Of a stretch of DNA of 6,386 nt, positions 5,115 to 6,386 are shown in pieces (position 1 is the first letter of the stretch; each line of letters starts with the position of its first letter). The notes beneath the pieces were generated by a model. That model was not told the origin of the DNA, made no database searches, and was given only the letters and a program-made list of their open reading frames with translations. The position numbers were made by a program, and so were the translations under genes. Source of the stretch: Balneolia bacterium (GTDB taxonomy: Bacteria; Bacteroidota; Rhodothermia; Balneolales; Cyclonatronaceae); contig PXDL01000147.1 in NCBI GenBank assembly GCA_003566395.1, positions 1-6,386 on the forward strand, read 5' to 3'.

Positions 5115-6386
5115 TCAGCCGAGGTCGAAGCGATCGAGGTTCATCACCTTGTTCCATGCTGCGACAAAGTCGTTGACGAATTTTCCGGCTCCGTCTGCAC
5201 AACCGTACACTTCGGCCAGTGCGCGCAGCTCGGAATTGGAACCAAAGATTAGATCGGCGCGGGTTCCGGTCCACTTTGCTTCACCGGTACGGCGGTCGCT
5301 TCCCTCGAACAACTCCTCCTTGTCGGATACGGCCTTCCATGTGGTGTTCATGTCCAGCAGATTCACGAAGAAGTCGTTGGTGAGCTTCTCAGGTTTAGCG
5401 GTAAAAACGCCGTGACCGGAGCCGTCGTAGTTGGTGTTCAATACGCGCATCCCGCCGACAAGCACCGTCATTTCAGGAGGTGTAAGGGTGAGCAGCTGCG
5501 CTTTATCCACCAGCATTTCTTCGGCAGTGGTGTTATGCTTCGGCTCGAAGTAGTTGCGGAAACCGTCGGCAGGCGGTTCCAGCCATTCGAATGATTCCAC
5601 ATCGGTTTGTTCCTGCGTGGCATCGGTCCGGCCGGGTGTAAACGGCACCGTTACATCAAAACCGGCATTTTTTGCAGCCCGCTCTATACCGGCGCATCCG
5701 CCTAATACGATGAGATCGGCCATCGACACTTTTTTGCCGCTTTGCCCGCTGTTGAACGATTCCTGAATACCCTGAAGAGTTTCAAGCACGTTTGCGAGCT
5801 GCTCCGGATTATTCACCTCCCAGTTTTTCTGTGGTTCCAGGCGAATTCGCGCTCCGTTCGCACCGCCGCGCTTGTCTGATCCGCGGAAGGTGGAAGCAGA
5901 AGCCCAGGCCGTGGAAACCAGCTCGGAAACGGTCAGCCCGGAGGCAAGAATCTGTTGCTTCAGGTTTTGCGCATCCGCGTCGTTGATCAGCTCGTGATCC
6001 ACTTCCGGGAGGGGATCCTGCCAGAGCAGTTCTTCTTCCGGAACTTCAGGCCCGAGATAGAGCGATTTAGGCCCCATATCGCGGTGGGTCAGCTTGAACC
6101 AGGCGCGGGAAAAGGCATCGGCGAACTCGTCCGGGTTTTCAAAAAATCGTCTTGAAATCTTTTCATACTCCGGATCCACACGCAATGAGAGGTCGGTAGT
6201 GAGCATGAAGGGTGCATGCTTTTTCTCCGGGTCGTGTGCATCGGGGATGGTTCCCTCTCCGGCTCCGTCTTTGGGCTTCCACTGCCATTTGCCGCCGGGA
6301 CCTTTGTGCACTTCCCACTCAAACCCGAAAAGGTTTTTGAAAAAGTTATTACTCCACTGTGTAGGCGTTTCCGTCCACGTTCCTTC
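5115..6386 (-). CDS. katG: Catalase-peroxidase KatG, C-terminal 423 residues (5' end outside the window)
   Basis: The frame is open from the right edge to TGA at 5115-5117. It corresponds to about residue 318 onward of the 740-residue Mycobacterium tuberculosis enzyme, so the N-terminal heme domain with the distal His and the Met-Tyr-Trp adduct lies outside. Visible active-site residues by family alignment are the proximal Trp (W321 equivalent, in EGTWTETPTQW at the edge), its Asp partner (D381 equivalent, in TTDLSLRVDP) and the mobile Arg (R418 equivalent, in THRDMGP). The second, heme-less domain follows with LLWQDP, SAWASASTFRGSDKRGGANG, FTPGRTDATQEQTDVESF and TNDFFVNLLDM, and the protein ends WNKVMNLDRFDLG. 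KatG removes H2O2 by catalase and peroxidase activity, normally in the cytoplasm. The sequence is intact with no frameshift; its promoter and regulation are not visible. An in-frame GTG at 6311 is internal and not the start. Confidence 0.97.
   Translation of the reverse strand, partial: EGTWTETPTQWSNNFFKNLFGFEWEVHKGPGGKWQWKPKDGAGEGTIPDAHDPEKKHAPFMLTTDLSLRVDPEYEKISRRFFENPDEFADAFSRAWFKLTHRDMGPKSLYLGPEVPEEELLWQDPLPEVDHELINDADAQNLKQQILASGLTVSELVSTAWASASTFRGSDKRGGANGARIRLEPQKNWEVNNPEQLANVLETLQGIQESFNSGQSGKKVSMADLIVLGGCAGIERAAKNAGFDVTVPFTPGRTDATQEQTDVESFEWLEPPADGFRNYFEPKHNTTAEEMLVDKAQLLTLTPPEMTVLVGGMRVLNTNYDGSGHGVFTAKPEKLTNDFFVNLLDMNTTWKAVSDKEELFEGSDRRTGEAKWTGTRADLIFGSNSELRALAEVYGCADGAGKFVNDFVAAWNKVMNLDRFDLG

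Noticed and set aside
6311..6313. GTG as the katG start
   Set aside because: The frame continues upstream to the window edge with conserved KatG residues (proximal Trp region), so the codon is internal.

Overview
The window looks like a chromosomal segment of a Balneolota (Rhodothermota/Balneolales-type) bacterium. The best pointer is the small pilin-like protein at the left edge, whose start MGQQQLLLVILVTIIVG I recognise from that lineage. This is recall, not a search. The generally weak ribosome sites, mid-GC genes and long AT-rich, repeat-laden intergenic regions fit. An NhaC-family Na+/H+ antiporter would suit a salt- or alkali-adapted member, but that is only suggestive.

Layout, left to right. 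(1) 1-183, minus strand: N-terminus of a short single-helix, pilin-like protein that runs off the left edge. (2) 184-876: about 700 bp of non-coding DNA. It is AT-rich upstream of the pilin-like gene, then holds several dispersed-repeat-like blocks (543-635, 685-735, 851-882). (3) 877-2496, minus strand: an asparagine-synthetase-type amide ligase whose glutaminase half is truncated and lacks the N-terminal catalytic cysteine. It is preceded by a 17-codon leader ORF (2493-2546) with a good Shine-Dalgarno sequence. The leader stop overlaps the ligase GTG start as GTGA, which means either translational coupling or a frameshift. (4) 2547-2705: a 159-bp divergent promoter region with a 21-bp near-palindrome. 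(5) 2706-4466, plus strand: a complete NhaC-family antiporter. (6) 4467-5114: 648 bp of non-coding DNA with inverted copies of two repeats from the left intergenic region, hairpin-prone sequence, and a strong terminator-like hairpin. (7) 5115-6386, minus strand: the C-terminal 423 residues of catalase-peroxidase KatG, which runs off the right edge.

How the parts relate. The ligase gene and nhaC are divergent and share one regulatory gap, so they may be co-controlled, but no shared pathway is evident. KatG is an independent oxidative-stress gene with its own terminator. The most unusual architecture is that the ligase/nhaC pair is bracketed by nested inverted repeats: an inner 19-bp perfect pair directly at the two 3' ends, and an outer pair of about 90 bp made of the same sub-blocks in a different order. 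I see no rRNA, tRNA, CRISPR array, transposase or convincing new defence system.
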